Below are positions 8,102 through 17,120 of a stretch of DNA of 64,000 nucleotides, one piece after another. The stretch's first letter is position 1; every line of letters starts with the position of its first letter. Below the pieces are notes generated by a model, which ran no database searches, had not been told where the DNA came from, and saw nothing but the letters and a program-made list of their open reading frames with translations. The position numbers and the translations under genes are program-made. Origin of the DNA: Mucilaginibacter sp. L294 (GTDB lineage: Bacteria; Bacteroidota; Bacteroidia; Sphingobacteriales; Sphingobacteriaceae). The stretch spans positions 1 to 64,000 of the forward strand of contig NZ_LGEK01000004.1 in NCBI RefSeq assembly GCF_001636615.1, given 5' to 3'.

Positions 8102-9685
8102 ATGCGTAAAATTTTAAACCTGTCGCTTTTTGCATTATTATTTGCTGCTGCACCGGCCTTTGCCCAGCAACCCGGCGCAAGTGTTGATATACAACATTAC
8201 CGCTTTGCCATTACCCTAACCGATGCCGATAACATTATAAAAGGGGAGGCAACCGTTACGGCCAAATTCCTGAAACCGGCCACCAAACTGGAGCTTGACC
8301 TGTACAGAAAGAACGCAGAAGGCAAAGGCATGCTGGTAACCGCGTTAACCGAGAACAGCCGGCAGCTAAAATTTACACAGGATAGCGATAAACTGATCAT
8401 TAATACCAAAGCGACGCCGGGTTCGGTACATAACTATGTAATAACCTACCAGGGGATACCTACCGACGGGCTTATTATATCAACCAACCAATATCAACAC
8501 CGCACATTTTTTGGAGATAATTGGGCAACGCGCGCACATTATTGGCTGCCTTGCATAGATAACCCGGCCGATAAGGCTTCCGTAGAGTTTTTGGTGACCG
8601 CGCCGCTTAAATATAAGGTTGTAGGTAACGGCTTAAAGGTTTTAGAGAAAACCCTGCCCGGTAATAAAAAGTTAACCCACTGGAGCGAAACCGCCCAATT
8701 GCCAACCAAGGTGATGGTTATTGGTGTGGCCGATTTTGCGGTGGCAAATCCCGGCAACCCGGGCGGGACGCCGGTTTATACTTATGTTTTCCCCGAGGAT
8801 AAAGAAGTTGGCTTTAAAAGTTATGCCGTAGCTACTAAAATACTGCCCTGGTTTGTAAAACGGATAGGCGCGTTCCCGTATAAAAAGCTGGCCAATGTGC
8901 AGTCGAAAACCATATTTGGCGGTATGGAAAATGCCGGCGCGATATTTTATTATGAGAAATCGGTAAATGATAAAGCGATAGAACCGTTAATGGCGCATGA
9001 GATTGCCCATCAATGGTTTGGTGATGCCACAAGCGAAAAAAGCTGGTGGCACGTATGGTTGAGCGAAGGCTTTGCCACTTACATGACCAATTTGTATATG
9101 GAAGGGACTTACGGTACCGATACCCTGAAAAGCCGCCTGACTGCCGACAGGAAAATCATATTTGATTTCGAGAAAAAGTACCTGGCGCCCGTGGTCGATT
9201 CAACCTTTAAAGGGCCGATGATTGACATGCTGAATGATAACGCTTACCAAAAAGGGGGCTGGGTACTGCACATGTTACGCCGTAAAATTGGCGACGCTGC
9301 CTTTTGGAAAGGTATTGCCGCCTATTATAAACAGTATAATGGCAGTAACGCCAATACCGACGACCTGCGCATGGTGATGGAAAAGGCCTCAGGCGCTGAT
9401 CTGAAACAATTTTTTACCCAGTGGCTGCGCGAAACAGGCCACCCCCGTTTAAAAATAACCAGGGATTACAATGCTGCCGATAAAACCGTTGCTATCCACA
9501 TAGCCCAGTTGCAGGAAAAACCCTTCCAGTTTACCCTGGAGTGCATGGTTGATGGCAAGCTATACAAAACAGAAGTAAAAAGCAGTGCCGCTACCTTTAC
9601 CGTACCAGCTGCATCGGCAACCCCCGTTATTAAGGCAGACCCGAATGTTAACCTGCTGGCTACTTTTGATACGGGCAGTGATTAA
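8102..9685 (+). CDS. M1 family metallopeptidase (aminopeptidase), exported
   Basis: A 527-residue zinc aminopeptidase with a Sec signal peptide ending AFAQQ. The exopeptidase motif GGMENAG is at about residues 273-279. The zinc motif HEIAHQWFGD begins at about residue 299, and the third ligand Glu is at about 322 in WLSEGFATY, giving the exact HExxH-18-E spacing. The protein stops after a short helical and beta C-terminal part and lacks the long C-terminal domain of 850-residue M1 enzymes, as in many secreted Bacteroidota members. It should trim N-terminal residues from peptides in the periplasm. Monocistronic. Confidence 0.94.
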   Translation: MRKILNLSLFALLFAAAPAFAQQPGASVDIQHYRFAITLTDADNIIKGEATVTAKFLKPATKLELDLYRKNAEGKGMLVTALTENSRQLKFTQDSDKLIINTKATPGSVHNYVITYQGIPTDGLIISTNQYQHRTFFGDNWATRAHYWLPCIDNPADKASVEFLVTAPLKYKVVGNGLKVLEKTLPGNKKLTHWSETAQLPTKVMVIGVADFAVANPGNPGGTPVYTYVFPEDKEVGFKSYAVATKILPWFVKRIGAFPYKKLANVQSKTIFGGMENAGAIFYYEKSVNDKAIEPLMAHEIAHQWFGDATSEKSWWHVWLSEGFATYMTNLYMEGTYGTDTLKSRLTADRKIIFDFEKKYLAPVVDSTFKGPMIDMLNDNAYQKGGWVLHMLRRKIGDAAFWKGIAAYYKQYNGSNANTDDLRMVMEKASGADLKQFFTQWLRETGHPRLKITRDYNAADKTVAIHIAQLQEKPFQFTLECMVDGKLYKTEVKSSAATFTVPAASATPVIKADPNVNLLATFDTGSD

Positions 9686-9892
9686 ACCTTTGGCATAACT
9701 GGATGTCTAAATTGCAAGTTATGTTATAATTTAGTTCCGAAAAATTGATTTTTACCTATATTTAATTTCGATAATTAAAATAATGCAAAACAATATATCT
9801 TTTTAAAATGTTTTTCGTATAATTGAAGTATGCAACAGCCCGCATGGTTGTTGTGAGAATTAACCCGATCTGTTCACTTAATTATTAGCATC

Positions 9893-10270
9893 ATGACAAA
9901 AGCCTATCAATCCATTTATGTAATGTTTTACAGGTGGAGCTTCAAAAATTTTGGTCAGGGTACGTTACCCCAGTTTAAATCATTGTTTAATGTGAGTTTT
10001 TTGCTGGTTGTGGTGTTAACAAATGCCATGTTGTTTACCAAGCTTATGGTAAACGCAAACTGGCTGCAGGTGAACATGACAACCTACGTAGCCGTACTGT
10101 TTGGCGCTGTAGGTTTCCTGCTGATCAATCACTTTATATTGCTTAACAACCGGATGTTCAAAAAACTGAATGCCCGTTTGGCAACCATCAGTACGCACAA
10201 TAAAAACCTGTTTTCGGTTGTGTTGCTGGTAAACGTAATATTTGCCTGCAGCCTTTGCTTTATCAGGTAA
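9893..10270 (+). CDS. Small membrane protein of unknown function
   Basis: A 125-residue protein with three hydrophobic segments at about residues 32-52, 60-82 and 103-122, separated by a basic stretch (NNRMFKKLNARLATISTHNKN). I do not recognise a family. The ATG at 9893 has a good hydrophilic lead-in. Upstream 9686-9892 is AT-rich with no other gene, and a strong terminator follows at 10293-10332, so this is a single-gene unit. Confidence 0.6.
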   Translation: MTKAYQSIYVMFYRWSFKNFGQGTLPQFKSLFNVSFLLVVVLTNAMLFTKLMVNANWLQVNMTTYVAVLFGAVGFLLINHFILLNNRMFKKLNARLATISTHNKNLFSVVLLVNVIFACSLCFIR

Positions 10271-10292
10271 GGTATAAAACGATTAAGATAAA

Positions 10293-10332
10293 AAAGAGCA
10301 CAGCGCCTATTTATTAGGTTTCTGTGCTCTTT
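10293..10332. terminator. Hairpin terminator after the 125-residue membrane protein
   Basis: An 11-bp perfect outer stem, AAAGAGCACAG / CTGTGCTCTTT, encloses an inner CCTA/TAGG pairing. A-rich sequence precedes and T-rich sequence follows it. Confidence 0.75.
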
Positions 10333-10486
10333 CTGTTAAAACAAACCCTTGTTGCTGCCTTGTCAGAGGAGTTGCCGATGATAACTACTTAAACAAGATC
10401 TCACCTTTCGCGTCTTTGCGAGAAACAGAAATTCTCTTCACCCTCAAATAAATTCTATATCTTTCGCTTAACAAAAATCCTATCAC

Positions 10487-12028
10487 GTGTTAGTTAAGAC
10501 CTTTGGAAGTGCGGTTTATGGTATCGAGGCAATTACCATTACAGTTGAAGTGAATATAAGCGGGGGTAAGCTGGCTTATTTTATTGTTGGCCTGCCGGAT
10601 AATGCCGTGCGCGAATCTATGCAAAGAGTAGAAACAGCCCTGCAAACAAATGCTTACCGTATGCCAAGGCAACGCATTGTGGTGAACATGGCCCCTGCAG
10701 ATATCCGTAAAGAGGGTTCGGCATACGATTTAACCATTGCCGTTGCCATACTGTCCGCATCAGGGCAGATCCAATCAGAGGATCTGGAGAAATACCTTAT
10801 CATGGGCGAGCTTTCTTTAGATGGCGGACTGCAACCTATAAAAGGCGCATTGCCTATTGCCATACAAGCCCGTAAAGAGGGTTTTAAAGGGTTTATTTTA
10901 CCAAAGCAAAACGCCCGCGAGGCGGCCATTGTAGATAACCTGGAGGTTTACGGTGTTGAAAATATAAAACAGGTTGCCGATTTTTTTAATGGAGATACTA
11001 CCCTGCAACCCGAAGTAGTGAACACCCGCGATGAATTTTACAACAGCCTTACCGCCTACGACAGCGATTTTAGCGAAGTACGCGGGCAGGAAAACATAAA
11101 ACGTGCTTTAGAGATTGCTGCGGCAGGCGGCCATAATGTAATACTGATAGGCCCGCCGGGAGCAGGTAAAACCATGCTGGCGCGCAGGTTGCCATCTATA
11201 TTGCCGCCGCTAAGCCTGTACGAATCGTTAGAGACCACCAAGATCCATTCGGTAGCGGGCAAACTTGCGGCTGCCGATGCGCTGGTAACTACCAGGCCGT
11301 TCCGCTCGCCGCACCATACCATTAGCGATGTGGCTTTGGTTGGCGGGGGCAGTAACCCGCAACCGGGCGAGATTTCGCTGGCGCATAACGGTGTGTTGTT
11401 TTTGGATGAATTGCCAGAATTTAAGCGCAGTGCCCTTGAGGTGATGCGCCAGCCGCTGGAAGAGCGCCGCGTAACCATATCGCGCGCAAAATTTACAGTT
11501 GATTACCCGAGCAGCTTTATGCTGGTGGCCAGTATGAACCCCTGCCCCTGCGGATATTACAATCATCCCGAAAAGGAATGTATTTGCCCGCCGGGTACGG
11601 TACAGAAATACCTGAGTAAGATCTCGGGCCCATTGCTTGACAGGATTGACCTGCACGTAGAAGTTACGCCCGTAAATTTTAATGAACTATCATCAGAACG
11701 ATTGGCCGAGAAAAGCGAGTTGATACGCGATAGGGTGATCAAAGCCCGCGAGGTACAGATACAGCGTTTTGGCGAACGGCCCGATCTGCACGCCAACGCG
11801 CAGATGAGCCCGCAGATGGTAAGGGATATATGTAAGATAACCCCTGCCGGGCAAGCACTATTAAAAAAGGCTATGGAAAAACTGGGACTATCCGCCCGTG
11901 CTTACGACCGGATCCTGAAAGTTGCCCGCACCATTGCCGACCTGGCAGGCAGTGAGGAGATACTGTTAGAACACCTGGCCGAAGCTATCCATTTCAGGAG
12001 TTTGGACAGAGAAGGTTGGGCAGGGTAA
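10487..12028 (+). CDS. YifB family Mg chelatase-like AAA ATPase (ComM type)
   Basis: A 513-residue protein in the classic YifB order: an N-terminal ChlI/Lon-like domain beginning [14 protein letters not shown], a central AAA domain with Walker [16 protein letters not shown] at about residue 225 and Walker [11 protein letters not shown] at about residue 305, a Cys cluster ([20 protein letters not shown]), and a C-terminal Mg-chelatase domain ending in [18 protein letters not shown]. The start is GTG at 10487, supported by the family N-terminus. ComM relatives are hexameric branch-migration helicases aiding integration of transformed DNA. That role is known for the family and inferred here. Confidence 0.95.
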   Translation: MLVKTFGSAVYGIEAITITVEVNISGGKLAYFIVGLPDNAVRESMQRVETALQTNAYRMPRQRIVVNMAPADIRKEGSAYDLTIAVAILSASGQIQSEDLEKYLIMGELSLDGGLQPIKGALPIAIQARKEGFKGFILPKQNAREAAIVDNLEVYGVENIKQVADFFNGDTTLQPEVVNTRDEFYNSLTAYDSDFSEVRGQENIKRALEIAAAGGHNVILIGPPGAGKTMLARRLPSILPPLSLYESLETTKIHSVAGKLAAADALVTTRPFRSPHHTISDVALVGGGSNPQPGEISLAHNGVLFLDELPEFKRSALEVMRQPLEERRVTISRAKFTVDYPSSFMLVASMNPCPCGYYNHPEKECICPPGTVQKYLSKISGPLLDRIDLHVEVTPVNFNELSSERLAEKSELIRDRVIKAREVQIQRFGERPDLHANAQMSPQMVRDICKITPAGQALLKKAMEKLGLSARAYDRILKVARTIADLAGSEEILLEHLAEAIHFRSLDREGWAG

Positions 12029-12172
12029 GTGTGATGCGCTATACCAACGCGTAATTGCGAGGTAGGTCCATTTGCTAACAGTAGCGTCATCGTTATCTCA
12101 CTCTTTATATCTCTAATTAAAAAATTTGCTTTTTTTAAAACTTATGTATAGCTTCACACCTCTACATTACCC

Positions 12173-12544
12173 ATGAGCGACAAAATAAAAAAGATCATCA
12201 TTTTTGACGATGATGAGGATATTCTATCTATTTGCAGTTATATTTTAGAAGAACAAGGATGGGAGGTTCACACCTTTACAGACTGTAATGATATTATTGA
12301 AAAAGTAGCAGGGATTTCTCCGGATGTAATACTGATGGATAACTGGATACCTGATGTAGGCGGTATTAACGCTACGCAAACCCTAAAAAAGAACGAAACA
12401 TTAAAGCAGATCCCTGTAGTGTATTTTTCGGCCAACAGCGATATCCAATTGCTTGCAGACCACGCGGGGGCCGAATCATACCTGGCCAAACCTTTTGACC
12501 TGGAAGACCTGGAAAGGGTTATCAACTCGGTACTGGTTCATTAA
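12173..12544 (+). CDS. Single-domain response regulator (CheY-like receiver)
   Basis: A 123-residue receiver domain with no output domain. The acidic pocket is FDDDED at residues 11-16, the phosphoacceptor is Asp56 in ILMDNWIPD, the switch position is Ser in YFSAN, and the conserved Lys is in LAKPFD. No histidine kinase gene is adjacent, so the partner is unknown. It follows yifB by about 145 bases and ends at a strong bidirectional terminator. Confidence 0.92.
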   Translation: MSDKIKKIIIFDDDEDILSICSYILEEQGWEVHTFTDCNDIIEKVAGISPDVILMDNWIPDVGGINATQTLKKNETLKQIPVVYFSANSDIQLLADHAGAESYLAKPFDLEDLERVINSVLVH

Positions 12545-12566
12545 TAACAAAACGCATTAAGCATAA

Positions 12567-12597
12567 AAAAGGCATCCGTTAACTATGGATGCCTTTT
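12567..12597. terminator. Bidirectional terminator between convergent genes
   Basis: An 11-bp perfect stem AAAAGGCATCC / GGATGCCTTTT with a 9-base loop, flanked by A and T runs, lies between the receiver gene (+) and the beta-barrel gene (-). Confidence 0.85.
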
Positions 12598-12612
12598 GTT
12601 TTATATAGCTTA

Positions 12613-15573
12613 TTACATTGGGCCACCACCCGGAGGAGGGCCGCCCATGCCACCGCCACCACCAGGAGGCCTGTTGCCACCACCGCCGCCATCTCTGAAG
12701 CCCCTATCCGGATTAGACGGGGTTTTGCCAGAGAATTTCTGCAAGCGGAAAGTAAAGGTTAACAGGCAATAACGGCCAAGTCTGTTTACATTTGTTTCTG
12801 TTTTTACACTGCCGTTTTGCACTACCGAAAAACCAGTATTTTCGTTAAATAAATCGTATGCTGCAAAACGCAGAGTACCGCGATGGTCTTTTAAGAACCT
12901 GCGCTCTACATATGCATTAAGAATGTTAGGGTTTTTAATATTGATACTGCTTGAGTAACCGTAGTTTAATGTTTTGGTATAATCGTAGCTTAAGGTCCAG
13001 TCTTTCCAAACATAGTTTTTACCGTTGATACCAAAGTCGAGCGAGCGGATATTGGTGTTCTGGTTTGTTATTGGTGTGTTTAAAGAGTTGCTTGTTTTGT
13101 TAAGCGAGAACCTTGAAAATAACTCCGCGTCAATTACGTCGGTAACATTCATCCTAAAACGCAATTGCGGGGCAACGGTTAAAGTTTTAGCAATGTTTTT
13201 CTCCATAGGTGTAATTACGTTCAATGAATCGACAGTTTGTGAGAAACCAATGTTATTGGTGTAATTTACCTGGCCACCAAATATCAAAGTGTACTTACGC
13301 TCGCTCCATGGTTTTGAGTACAGGAAGTTGGCACCGGCGGTATAGTACCCGTCGGAGTTTAAATATTTGATCAGCGTTGCATTTTGATAGTTCTTTAAAG
13401 ATGGGTTTGCCGCTAAAGTAGCTGCGTCAAATCTTTGTGGGTAGCTAACAATATTCTGCACTATTTTATGATCGGTTTGGGTGTAATTTAAACCAACCAA
13501 GAAGATATTGCCCGTTTGAAAGCTGAACGCGTTATAACGTAATGATATGTTGTTAGTGAACTCGGGGTTCAGGTTAGGGTTACCTTGTACCGGGTACAAG
13601 GCGTTTGAGAAATCGGTAACGGGTTGCAGTTGGTTAAAAGCAGGCTGGTTACTGCTGCCATTATAGTTAAAACGTAACGACTGGCTACGACTGAAATTGT
13701 AGTTAAAGCTTGCTGCCGGGATGATGTTAAACGTAGATACGCTTGTAGATACATTATTCATCAGGTTGATACCGTCAAGTTTTGATGGCTGGCCACCAAT
13801 ACCCAGGGTTAAATTATATTTCTTTTCAACTATACGGTAGTTAAGGCCAAAACGGTTTGTAGTAAAGGTATAGTTATAGTTGTTGCTCAACAGATCGTAC
13901 TTGTGGTACAGATCAGGAGTTGTGGTATATAGCGTATCTGTTTCTTTATCGCTTGATGTAAAGTTGTGGTTAAAGGCATAATTAAGCTCCAGGAACGATA
14001 CTTTACCAAGGGGCTCCTGGTATGATACGTTTACACCGTATGTGTTTGTACGGCTATCGGTATAAATAACCTGATTCTCAGGTGCGGTTGGGGCGCCTAC
14101 TGTGTAATCATTTATAGGGTTATCATACGCGTTGTTTTTGTTGGTGCTTGCGTTAAAACCTATGTTTAAATTACGCCTGCTGTTTTTAAAACGGCGATTG
14201 AAAAAGCCTGTTAAACCGTAGTTAGGTGCGGTTGAGGTACTAATCGTAGTTGATTTGTAAGCCAGGGTGGTAATATCTTTACGTATTAAGGATTGATCGT
14301 CAACACTGTTTACATCAGTACCTGTATAGTTAAATGTAGGTGTAACCTTTAAATAATTTAGGGTATCGGGCTTCCACTCCAGGTTAAAGTTAAAACGGTG
14401 GTTAGTTGGGGTACTTGTTTCCTGGCTTTTTTGGGTACTGGTACTTGGGTTATCTGAGGTGTTGGTTTGTAATGTGTTAGAGTTGGTAAAAGTAGTGTTA
14501 TTACTAAAGCTGTAGCTACCATATACGGATAGGTTTTTACCCCACTGATCCCTAAAGTTTAACCCGATAGAACGCGCGTTGGTTATACCATTAGCATTAG
14601 TGGTTGACCCTGTAGAGCCGCCACGTAATGCGTTACCACGGCCACCACCGCCACCGCCAAAACCACCACCACCTGCAGCACCGCCTGTTGCGCTACCGTA
14701 GCTAAAAGTGTTAACGTTAGTATTATTAAGATTGCCCAGTACAGAGATCTGCTGATCGCCCTTAAATTTAAAGAAGTTTAACAGGCCTATGTAACGGTTG
14801 TCATTGGTTACGCCCGGTTCTTTTGGTAGCAAGTCTGAACCATCACCGGCAGTTGCCTGGCCAAAATAACCGTAATTTTTATCCTTACGGATGGTGAAGT
14901 TCAGTATTTTGTTTGGCTCGCCGGTTTTTACACCTGTAAGGTTTGCCTGGTCGCCGTAATCATCTATGATCTGTACGCTTTCAATTACATCTGCCGGCAG
15001 GTTTTTGGTTGCGCTTTGTACATCACCCCCAAAAAAATCTTTACCATTTACACGTACCTTGGTAATTTGCTTGCCCTGTGATGATACTGTACCATCAGTG
15101 GCAACGTCTACACCGGGGATCTTTTTTAGTACATCTTCAATAGGTGCGTTCTCGCGTACTTTATAGGCTGCTACGGAGTATTGTACCGTATCTTCTTTAA
15201 ACACAACAGGGTTAACACCTATTATGGTAACTACACCCAGCTGTTTGGTTGCCGATTTTAGTATTATAGGGTCGAGCACAACGGGTTTACCATCGGCTTG
15301 CAAAGTATAGTGTTTAATAAGCCCTTCAAACCCGATAGAGCTAATGGTTAGTGTTAGCTTATTGCCTTTTACAGATGGGAAGGTAAATTTACCATCAGCA
15401 TCGGCAATGGTAATAGTACTGTCGCCAAGCTCGGTTCGTAACTTCACATTACTGCCCGGGAGGGTTAATTTGGTAGAATCGACAACAGTGCCACTCACCG
15501 ATCGGGGTGTTTGCGCCGCCGATCTGGAGATATTTAAGCAAACAAGCGCTAATATTAAATAAAGGTACTTCAT
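12613..15573 (-). CDS. Outer membrane beta-barrel protein (TonB-receptor-like, CarboxypepD_reg-like N-terminus)
   Basis: A 986-residue outer-membrane protein. After a signal peptide ending RSAAQ comes a carboxypeptidase-regulatory-like domain (about 22-110). A plug-like region follows (about 125-230, with EDVLKKIPGVDVATDGTVSS and VRVNGKDFFGGD). The rest is a long barrel rich in alternating aromatic and Asn/Ser residues, as in the OMP_b-brl_3 group. A Gly-rich loop sits at about residues 293-325. The last 30 residues are an unusual Gly/Pro tail (GGGGGMGGPPPGG). No SusD-like partner is next to it. The ligand is unknown; a role as an importer or a surface protein cannot be separated. Confidence 0.85.
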   Translation of the reverse strand: MKYLYLILALVCLNISRSAAQTPRSVSGTVVDSTKLTLPGSNVKLRTELGDSTITIADADGKFTFPSVKGNKLTLTISSIGFEGLIKHYTLQADGKPVVLDPIILKSATKQLGVVTIIGVNPVVFKEDTVQYSVAAYKVRENAPIEDVLKKIPGVDVATDGTVSSQGKQITKVRVNGKDFFGGDVQSATKNLPADVIESVQIIDDYGDQANLTGVKTGEPNKILNFTIRKDKNYGYFGQATAGDGSDLLPKEPGVTNDNRYIGLLNFFKFKGDQQISVLGNLNNTNVNTFSYGSATGGAAGGGGFGGGGGGRGNALRGGSTGSTTNANGITNARSIGLNFRDQWGKNLSVYGSYSFSNNTTFTNSNTLQTNTSDNPSTSTQKSQETSTPTNHRFNFNLEWKPDTLNYLKVTPTFNYTGTDVNSVDDQSLIRKDITTLAYKSTTISTSTAPNYGLTGFFNRRFKNSRRNLNIGFNASTNKNNAYDNPINDYTVGAPTAPENQVIYTDSRTNTYGVNVSYQEPLGKVSFLELNYAFNHNFTSSDKETDTLYTTTPDLYHKYDLLSNNYNYTFTTNRFGLNYRIVEKKYNLTLGIGGQPSKLDGINLMNNVSTSVSTFNIIPAASFNYNFSRSQSLRFNYNGSSNQPAFNQLQPVTDFSNALYPVQGNPNLNPEFTNNISLRYNAFSFQTGNIFLVGLNYTQTDHKIVQNIVSYPQRFDAATLAANPSLKNYQNATLIKYLNSDGYYTAGANFLYSKPWSERKYTLIFGGQVNYTNNIGFSQTVDSLNVITPMEKNIAKTLTVAPQLRFRMNVTDVIDAELFSRFSLNKTSNSLNTPITNQNTNIRSLDFGINGKNYVWKDWTLSYDYTKTLNYGYSSSINIKNPNILNAYVERRFLKDHRGTLRFAAYDLFNENTGFSVVQNGSVKTETNVNRLGRYCLLTFTFRLQKFSGKTPSNPDRGFRDGGGGGNRPPGGGGGMGGPPPGGGPM

Positions 15574-15725
15574 GATATTTTATGGCGTAAGGGTATATTA
15601 CAACATGCCTGTACAAGCATATATTGTGCAAATGTTCACTTTATTCGGTTTATATATTTAATAATCATAGCATTGTTACATATTTAAATATTTAAATAAT
15701 AGAATTGTTACACTGCTAAAATAAA

Positions 15726-15747
15726 AAGCCCCGCAGATGCAGGGCTT
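15726..15747 (-). terminator. Terminator of the collagen-like lipoprotein gene
   Basis: Read on the minus strand, a 9-bp stem AAGCCCTGC / GCGGGGCTT (one G-U pair) with a 4-base loop runs into TTTTTATTTT, as expected for an intrinsic terminator. Confidence 0.75.
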
Positions 15748-15801
15748 CCTATAACTTTTGTAAACATATCTGTATTAATTTACATACAAATACCCGGTAT
15801 A

Positions 15802-16542
15802 TTAGTTCAACCTAAAGGTAGATGCCACCTGGTTAAAGTTTCTTACGTTTAAACCGGGGTGCCTTACCGATAGCGTAGTAAGCGATGTTCCGGATATTAC
15901 AACAACTCTAAAATCTAAATCAGAGCCGGTAAAATTGGCCTTTATATCTACATAACCTACTCCGTAGTTAGATACGGTGAGGCTGCGGTCGGTTTCGTTG
16001 TAAGGCAACGCATAGTAGCCTGTATTTGTGCCGGTTACTTTAAAGTACACAAGTACTAAGCCCTGGTTAACAATATCTGCTGTTATAGCAGGTATGTTTA
16101 GCCTGGTTAAACCTGTTAGGGTAACGCTTTTATTTGTTAGCAAAAAGCTTTGTACGCTGGTGCCATTTGTGCCATCCTGGCCGGCAGGTCCTTGCGGCCC
16201 TTGTGGTCCAGCAGGTCCTTGCGGGCCAGTAGCGCCCGTACCACCTGTTGCCCCGGTAGCACCTGTTGCTCCGGTTGGCCCTGCAGGCCCTTGCGGTCCA
16301 GTAGCGCCGGTACCACCTGTTGCCCCGGTAGCGCCTGTTGCACCAGTAGCACCATTAGACCCATTAGTGCCATTAGCGCCTGTTGCCCCTTGCGGGCCGG
16401 CGGCACCCGTAACGCCAGTTGCGCCCGTTGCACCAATATCACCTTTTTGGCCTTGTGGGCCGGGCGTTGTAGATTTTTTACATGCACCTACGCTTAAAAG
16501 GCTTAATGCTATCGTAGCTATTAAAAGTCTGTTTTTCTTCAT
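15802..16542 (-). CDS. Collagen-like repeat lipoprotein
   Basis: A 246-residue lipoprotein (lipobox LSVGAC, Cys at residue 21). Residues 28-129 are 34 uninterrupted G-x-y triplets, mostly GAT, GPQ and GPA, so this part should form a collagen-like triple helix and trimerise. A C-terminal domain of about 115 residues follows, rich in beta structure, with no recognised family. The protein is probably surface-exposed in the manner of bacterial collagen-like stalk proteins. Within the repeat, a 72-base segment (8 triplets) is duplicated nearly exactly. Own terminator at 15726-15747; no operon partner. Confidence 0.85.
   Translation of the reverse strand: MKKNRLLIATIALSLLSVGACKKSTTPGPQGQKGDIGATGATGVTGAAGPQGATGANGTNGSNGATGATGATGATGGTGATGPQGPAGPTGATGATGATGGTGATGPQGPAGPQGPQGPAGQDGTNGTSVQSFLLTNKSVTLTGLTRLNIPAITADIVNQGLVLVYFKVTGTNTGYYALPYNETDRSLTVSNYGVGYVDIKANFTGSDLDFRVVVISGTSLTTLSVRHPGLNVRNFNQVASTFRLN
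16226..16369. repeat. 72-bp tandem duplication inside collagen repeat
   Basis: The segment beginning CCAGTAGCGCC at 16226 recurs at 16298, an offset of 72 bases or 24 codons, with only scattered third-position differences. This is the footprint of a recent expansion of the triplet repeat. Confidence 0.7.
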
Positions 16543-16745
16543 GCTTAGTTTGTGAGTTTATAAGCTTGTACGAGCTAATATGTAATTAGTTTCAAAAATT
16601 AATTTGTGCGGAAATAATTTTCTTTGTTGTGAGTAACAGATATTTTAGATATCCACAAATGCTATCAACCTTTGTTTAAAACTCTAATAATCAGCACGAA
16701 ACTTTTGACATGGATTTTTCGTTAAAGGTTAAAAACATTTAACCT

Positions 16746-17018
16746 ATGGATAATTTAAAAGGGTCGCTGCATAATAAAGTGCATAAATGGATAGATGCTA
16801 TTGGCTTTAGGCTAAATACATCGCAAACGAGTGGGAAAAGTAAAATAACCACCAATCATTATTTTTTTGAAACGTTTAATTTTTTTGAGAAGTGGAAGGA
16901 TAATGATCACGCCAAGGCAAAGTTTTTATGCTTTGATACTTACGGCGAGAAAATAAGCGTTAGGACTTTGTTAGATCTGCAAACAGCTTTTTTTGAAAAT
17001 ATAAGCCAGTTGAAATAA
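16746..17018 (+). CDS. Small hypothetical protein
   Basis: A 90-residue basic, aromatic-rich soluble protein with no signal peptide, no membrane segment and no motif I recognise. Support comes from the open frame, the ATG start in an AT-rich upstream region, and the strong terminator placed 47 bases after its stop. It might be a small nucleic-acid-related or regulatory protein, but that is a guess. The upstream 16543-16745 shows no other gene. Confidence 0.5.
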   Translation: MDNLKGSLHNKVHKWIDAIGFRLNTSQTSGKSKITTNHYFFETFNFFEKWKDNDHAKAKFLCFDTYGEKISVRTLLDLQTAFFENISQLK

Positions 17019-17064
17019 TACGCTGCCCGCGACCAGCGATCTTTTTTAAATAATATTCCAAAAT

Positions 17065-17097
17065 AAAAACGCCTCCGCTATTAACGGAGGCGTTTTT
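17065..17097. terminator. Bidirectional terminator
   Basis: A 13-bp perfect stem AAAAACGCCTCCG / CGGAGGCGTTTTT with a 7-base loop. It is placed between the 90-residue gene (+) and the convergent zinc protease gene (-). Confidence 0.88.
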
Positions 17098-17120
17098 TAT
17101 GCCTTTATAAATTCAGCATA

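Noticed and set aside
10380-10440. TTTCGCGTCTTTGCGAG word before yifB as a regulatory site
   Set aside because: Looks like a remnant of a common dispersed word; no symmetry or second copy was found in the window.
16028-16555. Open frame on the plus strand opposite the collagen-like gene, Pro/Val/Ala repeat protein
   Set aside because: It is the mirror image of the Gly-x-y repeat; low-complexity antisense translation with no signal, start context or family.
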